Positions 36,601 through 45,782 of a DNA stretch of 64,000 nucleotides are shown in pieces. The DNA lies in NCBI GenBank assembly GCA_020747065.1, contig JAGMVK010000013.1:496001-560000 (forward strand). The letters run 5' to 3'. Each line of letters begins with the position of its first letter. Within the stretch, counting starts at the first letter, position 1. Both the position numbers and the translations under genes were made by a program. Source of the DNA: Cadophora sp. MPI-SDFR-AT-0126 (taxonomy: Eukaryota; Ascomycota; Leotiomycetes; Helotiales; Ploettnerulaceae). The notes below the pieces were generated by a model. The model saw only the letters and a program-made list of their open reading frames with translations. It was not told the DNA's origin and made no database searches.

Positions 36601-39284
36601 CACTTCCTCGAGCTCTTTTTCTGCCCCCATCGCGACGACGCACCACACGCCTCAAATACTCTCTTCGCAACTTCACAATCAACATCATGGCACCACCCTA
36701 CCACTTTGTTCCATACGAAACCTCTTCTTGCAGAGAAAAATGTGCTCCCGCCCCGGAAGGGCCAGGGGGCCAGAATTACCTTCGCGTCGGCCACGCCAGA
36801 TGCGCAAAGCGCGCCTTGGAGGAGAAGAATTCCACAGGTGACGCCTCCAGAGAGGATTTCTCCAAGCGGAGAAAGCTCTCACCAAAGCAAAAAGCCACGA
36901 TCAAAAAGAAGACCGCGTTTTGGGATCGTATTGACCAAAATCACCAGGAACGACTGAAGCCTTGTTCCGGTCGCGATGAGATGTGCCATGACGTGCTCAA
37001 CGACAGCTGGGCATCGCATCCTACTTGGGCATCTGAAGACTCTGGATTCGTCGCTCACAGAAAGAACATCTACGAAGAGGGCCTGCATCGTATCGAAGAA
37101 GAACGACACGACTACGATTTCAACATCGAAGCCAACGCCAAAGTCATCCAACTGCTCGAGCCCATCGCCCAGTCGATTCTTGCTATGAACACAGAGGAGA
37201 GAGAGAGCTTCCGCATGCCAATTGGTCTTGGTGGAGCATCTCAAGCCATCTACAAGCGTGTTCTCAAGAAAGTCTATGGCGAACGCGGACCCGAGGTCGT
37301 TGCAGATCTGTTCAAGGACCCCTGCGCAGTGCTTCCCATCGTGCTCGCCAGATTGAAGCAGAAGGACGAAGAATGGCGCTTCACACAAGTAAGTTCCCCA
37401 GTGTCTACTAATTATTAACATGCTCACATCCATCACAGCGCGAATGGGAGAAGGTGTGGGCTGCTCAGACTTCCAATATCTACCTCAAGAGTCTAGATCA
37501 CATGGGCATTCAAGCCAAGCAATCGGACAAGAAGAACTTCTCCGCAAAGCACCTCATTGATGCTATCAAGGCCAAATACGAAGAGCAAAGACGTCAACGA
37601 AGCCTGAAGGGACGAGCACATGTCTACCAGTTCTCCTACGACTTCACAGATCGCGAGGTCATTCTCGATGTCCTCCGTCTCATGCTTGTCTACGTTTCAA
37701 ACGCCAGCCAACACAATCCAGCTGAGCGCCTCCGCATCTCTAGCTTCTTCGAGAAGTTCCTCGCGCACTTCTTCAACATCTCGGAAGACGACATCGCTCG
37801 ATGCAGTGCTGGCGTTGACCGTGGAACTCCTGATGATGATTCTGAGGACACTGCTCATGTCGAACTCACCAACGGTAGAGGCAGACGCGGCGGAAACGGC
37901 AAGAAGACCGATCTTCGTCGTGGTGTCTTGGACAAGGCCCGAAATGGAGTCAGAGGCCGTGGTCACAAAGATGACAGTGCTACCGGTAGCAAAGAATCCA
38001 CACCAGACGTTGATTCTGTTGCAGAAGATGATGCAGATGCTTCAGAAGAGCCAGCTATCAACCGAGTCACCGATCAACGCTGGACTACTCTTCCTGGTGC
38101 CATCGAGTTGGGTCGCACTGTTCAGTACCCCGGCCTCAGCCCAGACCAACCATTCAAGCGCGATTGGTACAGCCTCTATGCAAATCAAACCATCTTTGTC
38201 TTCTTCAGCGTCTTCCAGACTCTGTATCGCCGATTTAAGGAGATCAAGGACAGCGAGAGCTCCGCGAGAGAGGAGGGCATTAAGGCAGCAAAGCCAAAGC
38301 CTGCAAAGGCAATCGGCTTGGTCGCTGAGCATGAGGACTACACCGCTGCGGCGCTTAACGACCCTATCTTCTACTACACCAAGACCTTGGAACACGTCAC
38401 ACACTTCATCGAGGGTGAAATGGACGATGCAACGTACACTGGCTGGTTCCGACGATACTACTTGAAGAAAGGCTGGCAATTGTACACCATCCAGGACCTT
38501 CTCAAGCATGTCTCCAGACTGGGCGCTGTCTGCTCCAGTAACGACATCAAGGAGAAGACTCCCGATCTCGTTGAGGCCTTCTACCAGAACAGAAAGCATG
38601 AGGAGACTTCCTTCAATACCGAGATCAACATGAGAAAGCAGGCCGACAAGTACGTCAAAGATCAAGAGCTGTTCCTGATAAAATGGGTAAGTCTAGTCCG
38701 TTGTGTAGTGTAGTGAAATCTACTAACGAAATCTCCAGTACCCAAACAAGAGTCAAGCGACTTTGAAGTGGGTTCAGAAGGAAGAGACCACCTTTGACAT
38801 GGACGACATGGAACGTAAGGAGCGCTGGCAATACTACAACTCATCCTACGTTCGCGCCGAGCCGACTGAGGGTGTTCCTCGTGGCAACCTCCAGAAGGTC
38901 CTCCTTTTCCGCAACATCTCTGGTGCCGACAGTGACTTTGATGAGGGCAACCCGAAGAAGCCGCTGATCTACCATGAGGACTTGAACCTACGCATCGAGG
39001 TCAACACTTACAAGATTATTTACCGCGAGCCAGGCACAGAGTGGTTCTTCTACAGCGGCAACCCGCTCACCTACGATCCTGAAACCAACGAGAGTGCAGC
39101 TCGCGAGCGTCTCCGCAAGTTTGAGAACGTCCGTACCGAGCGCTTCAAAGAGAAATTCGAGATGAACAATGCTTGGATGAAGGGACTTGATCATGACGAG
39201 GTTGCGAAGGTCAACAACGACTTCAGAAAGTGGATTGATGGCGATCAGCCTGCCGTTGCAGAGCCAGAAGCAATGGTCCAGTAA
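33677..39284 (+). CDS. SIN3: SIN3 transcriptional corepressor (scaffold of the Rpd3/HDAC complex)
   Basis: This is the scaffold of the Sin3-Rpd3 histone deacetylase complex. Eight exons: 33677-34348, 34644-34744, 34825-35395, 35455-35862, 35977-36387, 36948-37388, 37439-38686 and 38739-39284. The product is 1465 aa, a normal fungal length. The N-terminus is Arg/Asp-rich, then Gln-rich with polyQ runs. PAH1 is at about 225-293 ([13 protein letters not shown]...), PAH2 at about 437-504 ([12 protein letters not shown]...), PAH3 at about 625-685 ([10 protein letters not shown]...). The HDAC-interaction region follows, with [20 protein letters not shown] residues then [12 protein letters not shown] and [18 protein letters not shown], and the conserved C-terminal Sin3 domain to the end. 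Intron 5 (36388-36947, 560 nt) is far longer than the others (50-295 nt) and contains an ATG-initiated frame that reads into exon 6; see the separate entry. All splice sites are GT-AG. Confidence 0.93.
36388..36947 (+). other. Long SIN3 intron with promoter-like tract and in-frame ORF
   Basis: This intron (GTATGT at 36388, CAG ending 36947) separates LLPKR from ERLKPC, which adjoin in Sin3 proteins. Its middle (about 36540-36680) is CT-rich and resembles a fungal core promoter and leader. An ATG at 36687 (acatcATGG) opens an 87-codon frame running without stop to 36947 and on, in frame, into SIN3 exon 6. It contains a basic NLS-like stretch ([17 protein letters not shown]). A second frame, continuous with exon 5, is also open across the intron and ends at 36957. 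An alternative promoter giving a roughly 831-aa Sin3 lacking the PAH domains is an inference. Confidence 0.4.
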
Positions 39285-39785
39285 ACTCTTCGGCGAATTT
39301 CCTACTTAGGTCGCGCAAGTATTCAATCTGCTCATACGATCTCTTCACTGCATATCGACTTCATCATACTGCCTACTCACGTCGTCTACGAATTCCATTT
39401 CATATCACTCGATCTCCGACAAGGTAGGACAGGACAGCCAGGCAGGATCCTTCTCAAGCTTCATCATTGTATGAGCTTGTCCGATTTGCCTTATCCTTTC
39501 CTGGTATTCCTTCTTTCGCCTTTTACCAATGGTGTACTGCGCAGCTGGGAGGATGGTGTGTACACATTAGTGGCGCGATCTTGATACTGATTTTCCTGGG
39601 CTTTTTCTTCCTTGGCTTATTTATCATGGGTGCGTTGTTTTGCATTGTGATTTGGTGGAGGGACGGAAGGATGGATGTATCATAGATCTGATCAATTGAT
39701 CTCTACTTATATTGAACAGACGAGCCGTGCGTGAATCCAAAACGATAGTAAGTATTTATATGGGGGTTCTGACCGGGCAAGACAC
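39285..39785. other. SIN3 3' flank up to the transposon
   Basis: This stretch should hold the SIN3 3' UTR and terminator. A hydrophobic 72-codon frame at 39467-39685 (FFLGLFIMGALF) looks accidental: it has no homologous character and lies where a 3' UTR is expected. The transposon begins at the right border. Confidence 0.4.
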
Positions 39786-39832
39786 TATCCCCTCAAGTGG
39801 CAACTCGCTTCGACTTTTAGCGTCTTGGCGGG
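39786..39832 (+). repeat. Left terminal inverted repeat of the transposon
   Basis: This starts with TATCCCCTCAAGTGGC and ends with AGCGTCTTGGCGGG. It matches the reverse complement of 41792-41833 apart from a five-base length difference and a few substitutions in the middle. Confidence 0.85.
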
Positions 39833-39882
39833 CAAAATCTTCACCAAAAATCGAGGGTATTCAGAGAAACACCACAACGCCT

Positions 39883-41722
39883 CTATAATTGACTATGATA
39901 CCGGGCAAAGCAAGTGCTGTCTTTACAGAGTATGACCATACAGAGTTTACAGCCAAATATCGAGCTTTTCCGGCATCCGGATCCCCCTTGATTTGTTGGT
40001 ACATTTACAGAAAGCTCCCCAAGTACTTTCCTCCTTATTTTCAAGGAAACCCCCTCTTTGGCGCATACTACGCAATTCCCTTTTCTTTCAAAACGTTTAA
40101 GTATATGCTCAGTTTCTTGGCTAGCCTCTTCAAGCTCTTCAACAGTGGAAATCAAGGCTGATTTGCGTTTCTTACGGTTTTCCTTAGCTAAAGCAAAACA
40201 GTAGCTAAGAACCTCCGTTCTAAACGCCGTCTGATCGAGCCACTTCTCTTCCGGTGGCACTTGAGAGTGGAAACTAAGCTTGTAGGCATTAGTAATTGCT
40301 GTATCGATCAACCACGTAGTTAAAGATTGGTGGCCACCCCTTCGACAAAGCCTTTGAAGGGTATTTGGCGCTTTGAGTTGATTTCCTTGATCGACAGCAC
40401 CCATTTGATGGTTATAATCGTCAACGTACTCAGGAATTGAAAGTATAGCACGAGTATTTAGTCCAAAGGGCTTCCGGGAGGTCTTTGCAGCTGACGAGGT
40501 CTCAGAAGGGCGTTTCCGGAGTCGTTCTACCACACTCTTTCCATCAGAAACCGTAGACATCGATAGTACCAAAGCATTGTCTTTCCACGCTATCATATTG
40601 ATCCAATTGTCCACAGTTGCTTCTGTGTAAAGCGTTCCCCACGGTATTTCGTCCTTCTTTGCGTCTGCCGCCTTCATCTTTCCAAACCGCTGCAAAATAC
40701 CAGATTTTGCAGTACACGTGCCTGTGGCCCCCCAACCTCGCTCTCTACCGTACGTCAAAAGCTTGATATTCGTAAAGAGGTTATCAAGGTAAACAACATA
40801 GCCTTTGCCTTGATTTGGAAGCCTTTCCATTAAGTATGCAACAACAGCTGAAGAGGTATTAACTCCGAGAGCACGTGGTTGAGGAACCTTCCAAGGGCCT
40901 CTTTTTCCTTGTCCCGGAATACTCTTTTTGCTTCCTTTTCTATGGAAAACCCAGTCTAAAAAGTAGCCCTGGGCTCCAAGGACCCATACCTTATAACCCC
41001 TATCAATTGGCTTCCCAGGGACCTTGAGAGTATCGAAAGAACGGCCCTGGAAACGTACCATAGCCTCGTCAATAGCTACATCCCGTCCTGGAAGCCAGAG
41101 AGTACGAGAGGTATCCCGAATATGGGTATTTAAAGGCTCTAACTATCCAGAATATTAGTCCAGTACCCGGATTAAAGGATTTAAGGTATACCCTATCAAA
41201 AACAGCCTCAAATTGATGGTCCGGATCCGCTGAAGCCAGCCGGAATGCCGTGTGGATTGCCTGGAACCTCCGAAGGCTCATGATATCCGAAACAGGATGA
41301 ACTGGCTTAATTCCGGATCTAGAGGTCCAATAGTCCAAAATTCGGTTTTCTACATGGATTCCCATATATATACGAATTCCTAGGTATCCATATACCTCAG
41401 GTACAGTTACAGGGTACCATTCTCGTATCCGGGCATGCGGGGGTAGCTCTGGATCGTCTATTTGAGCCTGGAAATCCATATCCTTTCGTTGATTTGTATT
41501 CTCACAAAGAATCCGGATCTGTTCCTCTGGAAAAAACAGTAAAAATAACCCCCAGGCATCGGAAGGGCGAATATCGAGTGGTAGGTTGATTATATAAGAA
41601 AAAGGGGGCAAATCCATAGGTACAAAGCCCGATCCAGTCTTAATTGTAGGCTCTAAGTTGGGTCGAGTGGTTGCAGGATCAGTAGAATCAGCGACAACGT
41701 TTTTCATTGATTTACGTGGCAT
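39883..41722 (-). CDS. piggyBac-type transposase (DDE_Tnp_1_7 family)
   Basis: This is a DDD transposase that excises and inserts the surrounding element. At first it looks like two frames split by a frameshift near 41100, but a 49 nt GT-AG intron (41191-41143, GTATAC...TAG) joins them exactly: exon 1 (41722-41192) ends in FDR and exon 2 (41142-39883) begins LEPLNTHIRDTSRTLWLPGR, as expected for the family. The product is 596 aa. The N-terminal domain includes PDIRPSDAWGLFLLFF-like helices. The catalytic aspartates fit GRDVAIDEAM, VVYLDNLFTN and DDYNHQMGAVDQGNQ. The C-terminus is a Cys/His-rich finger (CVVC, CKLC, CKDSTC, RYH) typical of piggyBac proteins. No internal stop or frameshift is left, so it may be functional. 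ATG 41722 is preferred over the non-ATG upstream frame. Confidence 0.88.
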
Positions 41723-41791
41723 CTTGTGTGCAATCAATGAGAATTATTTGATTTGTTTACTTCTTTGTTTACCCTGAGTTTTGGTGGGGAA

Positions 41792-41833
41792 CCCGCCAAG
41801 ACGCTAAAAGTCGTTGCGCCACTTGAGGGGATA
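41792..41833 (-). repeat. Right terminal inverted repeat of the transposon
   Basis: This is the inverse partner of 39786-39832. It reads CCCGCCAAGACGCTAAAAGT and ends GCCACTTGAGGGGATA on the plus strand. Confidence 0.85.
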
Positions 41834-42623
41834 AAGTTGTACATTTTCTCTTCGTACGAAGGTGCTATGAATTACTGGTCCAGCTTGTCAGGATCTATCA
41901 AGCCAATCAAGCTCTCGGGCTACTTGGTCTTGCATCGTGTACTGCTCATATACAAATTCTCCCTAGCCAGTCTAAAATCAAGGGTTTGTCCTTCCCAGCT
42001 GCTCCATCATCAATCAGTAAAAGCAACTTTGACAGATCGTATCAGTTATTCTGCCACCTCCAAGAAGGCCTATCCTTAAGCGTCGTACTCGATTCACGAC
42101 ACCAAGCCAACTCCCACCGTAGTAGTAGTATCATTCATTTGCAGCACCCATTCCTGCTATCATAATTAGCATCCAGATCGTTTAGCACGGTCAAACAATA
42201 CGTGGCGTAGGTTATCCATAAAATGAGCTGCACACTATCCGATATGTATCACGCAAGACCAGAGAGCCAAAATGCTTGAAAGATTGGCATTCTTCAAACT
42301 AGGTATCTTGCTAAATATACATAACCAAACTTTCAATCCTACACTCCAAAATCAATACAAACAGAGAACGCCATCCCATGCTTGCATGAAAATCCACCTA
42401 ATCCAAGCGGTGGTATCGTCTCCAAATTACATAATACAAGAAAAGAAGTTGGACGCTGCTGTTTCTCATCCTGTCCCATCCTGAGGCTTGTGCATCATTT
42501 GCCTCGAGGTGCCTTGCCCCCAGCGGTGTGGTCGAGTCCTTTCAACCGCCGCTCTAGCGACTAGAGCTTATCGTTTATCCCCTTTCCTACATATTGTAAC
42601 ATGTCCAATCGAGACATACAGAC
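41834..42623. other. Intergenic, no gene seen
   Basis: About 800 bases between the transposon and the 3' end of the phosphoesterase gene. The open frames are short, and I see no repeat or RNA gene. Confidence 0.4.
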
Positions 42624-44869
42624 TCAGCCGTACCTCGCCAGGTACAAATACACCAACACCACAACCCACGTCACGCGCCACGTACTCGTCCAAACCTCCC
42701 TCCACATAATACCCAACGGCGTCCTCTGTTTCCCGACCACGGACTCGTTTTTCTTCTTCCCGAAATCCTCAAGGTACCTTGAGCCACCATTACTCTTATC
42801 CAGAGAAGGGTAGCTGCCCGCACCATTCAGAAGCGGCGGCGTAGCGAAACGTACTTGCGATGCTGGCAAGCCGTAGCCTTTTGCGGGACTTACGCTGCGT
42901 GTTCGTGCTGCGGAGGACCGGGGTGCGAGCCCAGCGGTAGGGTTGGAATGTGTGGATGAGGTGGATGAGTTGGATATTGAGGCGCGGTGTTGCGCCATTT
43001 CTGTTGTAGAGGGAGAGCGTCTGAGGTCTTGTTTGGTGGTTGGGAGGAGGGGGGTGTCGGATTCTTTCTCGCTTGTTGAGGCAGAGGAGGAAAAGTGCTC
43101 AAGGTGAAGGATAGGAGTCAGGATTGCACGCACGACAATGGCGAGGAGAGTGAGTCCTATGAGGAGTCCGTAGCGCATGAAGATGCCTAGTTGGTCGGGG
43201 AGGAGACAGAGGTAGCTTTCCATTGTTACGGCCCCAGTGGAAATATGTCCGTGGCCGGAAGGCGTGGAGTGAAGTGGTACGCCAAAGGCATCGACGGGAT
43301 TCCACATGCTGAGCATGAGGAAACCTGGCTTTCGAACACCCATGGCCCAGCTGGTGCTCTTGACTGTGATTTCCCGAGCGTTGTTCTTGGCGTCCGAATG
43401 GATGATTTCGCAGTAGTCGTGATCGTCACCAGAGAAGACATGACCTACGTTTCCAATACTCTTGATTACTTTGACGGAGTCGGATTCGCTGAGGACATTT
43501 TGGTATTGGTAGCCTTTGGAAATGGAAATGGCATTTCGATGGTCTGGTATAACAGGGCCGAGCTGGCCTTTTGGTGGTGTTTCCGGAGGCCAGTGTTCCC
43601 TCTTCGGTCCACAGGGAGTTCCTGGTTCTCGGTAGAGCGGAACGTGTGTGAGAAGAACTGTTGGAAGCTCTGGGGCGTCTGGGCCTGGATCGAGTGTGGG
43701 TCGATTTTTGAAATCGACTTTCCCGATATCCTCTACTTTGTGAGGATACTGCAAGACCTTTTCATCTCCTGCTATTATGCTGAGCTCGCGGGCAACAGCT
43801 TTGCGTTTCATGCTCTGAACTTTGTCCAGGAAGTCCTCCACGGGTTTGGTGATCTCCTTGTCTTCATGCTCTGAACCTCTAGCACTCAAAGAAACCGAGT
43901 CGATCGAGACAAAAGTATGGTTGCCAATCACATCCACTCTGTTCCCCTCTCCAAAGTACGTTTCGAACCTGTTCCGTATGGGGAGCTTGATCTTGTCCCC
44001 AAACCCCAAATCGTGGTTCCCAGGTAACGTTGATATAATCTTCCTTCCTCTCTGCCACGCTCCAGCTTTCGACCCTGCCAAATTCCAAAAATCGTAGAAG
44101 ATCTTCCCAAATCGATCATATTCATGCAGCCAGAAATCCTCGCCATACCTCTTCCCCCACGTCTCCACAAAACCTTGCTCGTAAGACGGTCGCTGTCCAT
44201 TCGCCCAGGATGGATCGTTCGTGTTCCCGTGGGCAGTTTTCCACTCCCGGCCCCCGTCAAACAGATCTCCCAGGAAGAAGACCGTGTCCGGATGCAGCAT
44301 TTTCTGCAGAGATATATATGAACGCTTCATGTAATTGTCCGTATGCATCATCGTGAACTTATCAAGCGGCCAAGGCCGTCCGGGGTAGCTATGCGGATCT
44401 ATGAGCTGCGGATCTGCAATGAGGATTAAGTGATGCGGCGTTGCTTCCTTGGGCTGTTATAACAACATTCGTCAGTTCCAACTTCCTTATATCTCCAAAT
44501 CCTCCAGAGAGCAGAACTCACCCATCTCTCCCAAGATCCCCATCCACAGCTCTCCACACTACTCTGAAATACCCATCTCTCCCCCCACAGCAAAGCCAGC
44601 ACCCAAGCCAGCACAAACAAATGCGGGAGGCTCAGCAGCTGCCGCGGATGCCATCTCTGCCAGCGGCGCGGGACTCGTGAATGCGGCGTCGCTGTCGAGA
44701 CTGGTGTGTATGTCTGCCTGTCCGCAGACGCGTAACTCCAGAGTCGCTGCATTTGCGCTGCTAGACTTGGCGGAAGACTGAGCAGAAGGCGCGAGAAGAG
44801 GGACGGCGGTTCGTGGAAATGGTCGCGGGTTGAGGAGTGGGAGTTGAAGTTATAATAAGAGGGTGCCAT
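42624..44869 (-). CDS. CDC1: Cdc1/Ted1-family metallophosphoesterase (GPI-anchor remodelling)
   Basis: This is an ER or Golgi membrane phosphoesterase of the Cdc1/Ted1/PGAP5 group, which removes ethanolamine phosphate from GPI-anchor mannose and aids ER exit of GPI proteins. Two exons: 44869-44522 and 44453-42624, intron of 68 nt (GTGAGT...CAG). The product is 725 aa. Residues about 81-101 form an N-terminal membrane anchor (LPHLFVLAWVLALLWG). The luminal calcineurin-like domain has metal-site motifs in order: ADPQLID, GDLFDGG, GNHD, then VLLTHVPLYR and FSGDDHDYCE. Downstream are a second membrane segment (YGLLIGLTLLAIVVRAIL), a Ser-rich cytosolic region of about 100 residues (TEMAQHRASISNSSTSSTHS), and a last hydrophobic segment near the C-terminus (WRVTWVVVLVYLYLA). 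All metal ligands look intact. The mucin gene at 60 kb encodes a likely GPI client class, though not a genetic neighbour. Confidence 0.9.
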
Positions 44870-45782
44870 GATTATTATTGCATTGGTGAATGAATATTGG
44901 CCATGCCGTCTCCTGCTATTCTTTCCTTGTTCTTAGTCCTCGAGTCACGTACGTCTCTGGCCCGGAACTTCTCTTGCGGCTTGGAAATATTGGAGAGGAG
45001 AAGGCAGTGTTGGAGGTAGGTGGAAAAGGAGAGTGAGGACAGGAAAGCCCTCGCATGGGAGATGAGAGTGTAATGCCTTTTTCTGCTGGGAATAACAAGT
45101 ACAAGACAAGGTCTGGATGCTTGTTGGTTTAATTGCACGGCAAGCGAGAGCGTCGTCTGATGGTCTGGATTTCCCCCTGACCGATAAGCCAGGCTCCGAT
45201 AAGGACTCAGGGGGTTCGGACTATTAATAGGTCTTCCTCCTGTTCGATGGTTCAAATAATCTACTGCTTAATAATTGTGCTTCAGTTCTGCCCTTGAAGA
45301 TCGTAGTATGTGCAGTCAAAAGAAATCAGTACAGTTTCCCCCTCTTTCAAGCATCAAATGCGTCATTCTTACTTCCGGTTCCAAGCTTGGTCCAGCAATT
45401 AAACGAGGAGTTACAAATAAACAACACACTCCGTTATCTAAAGCTATTCTAACTCTATTCATTTCAGTTTTTGCCTCACTTTGTATATGTTGCAAGTTTT
45501 GAAAGTCGGATCATCGAAGCAAACCAAGTCGAGGTCCTCTCATAAAAGTCATGAATTCTAAAAGCAGCGTAGATTTCCCCGGATTTCTCCTGTTCATATC
45601 CAGAACGTCCAGTGGGGAAAATTAGAAGAAGAATAAATACATGATATGTGATGATGCCGAAACCCTCCTATGAAAACGTCCCATCCAAAAAAGAATATCT
45701 CATGTCTGCTCCTTTGTGAGCTAAGCAGTGTATCTCATCTCATCTACCTCCTGGACAAGTCATACGTCCATACTTATTTTCT
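44870..45782. other. Intergenic; phosphoesterase promoter and GH3 3' flank
   Basis: 900 bases with no supported gene. The left part is the upstream region of the Cdc1-type gene and the right part the 3' flank of the beta-glucosidase gene. No repeat is evident. Confidence 0.4.

Larger units (their letters stand above)
39786..41833 (-). mobile_element. piggyBac-type DNA transposon, apparently complete
   Basis: A roughly 2.05 kb element bounded by long terminal inverted repeats (39786-39832 and 41792-41833) carries a single transposase gene on the minus strand with all catalytic residues. The inverted repeats share TATCCCCTCAAGTGGC and GACTTTTAGCGTCTTGGCGG, the left copy having a 5-base insertion between them; weaker similarity (accaaaa, aggg) continues about 30 bases inward. 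The usual piggyBac TTAA duplication is not visible. A TA dinucleotide occurs on each side of the TCCCC...GGGGA ends. It is inserted 0.5 kb downstream of SIN3. Confidence 0.85.

Noticed and set aside
36734..36841. Alternative acceptor (TTGCAG at 36733) for the long SIN3 intron
   Set aside because: From exon 5 (phase 0) it gives a frame that stops at 36841 and does not join exon 6.
39467..39685. Small hydrophobic ORF after SIN3
   Set aside because: It lies in the expected 3' UTR and has no homology-like features; random hydrophobic runs are common in T-rich sequence.
41061..41192. Frameshift splitting the piggyBac transposase into two ORFs
   Set aside because: A 49 nt GT-AG intron (41191-41143) joins FDR to LEPLNTH in frame and restores the family sequence, so the gene is not broken there.
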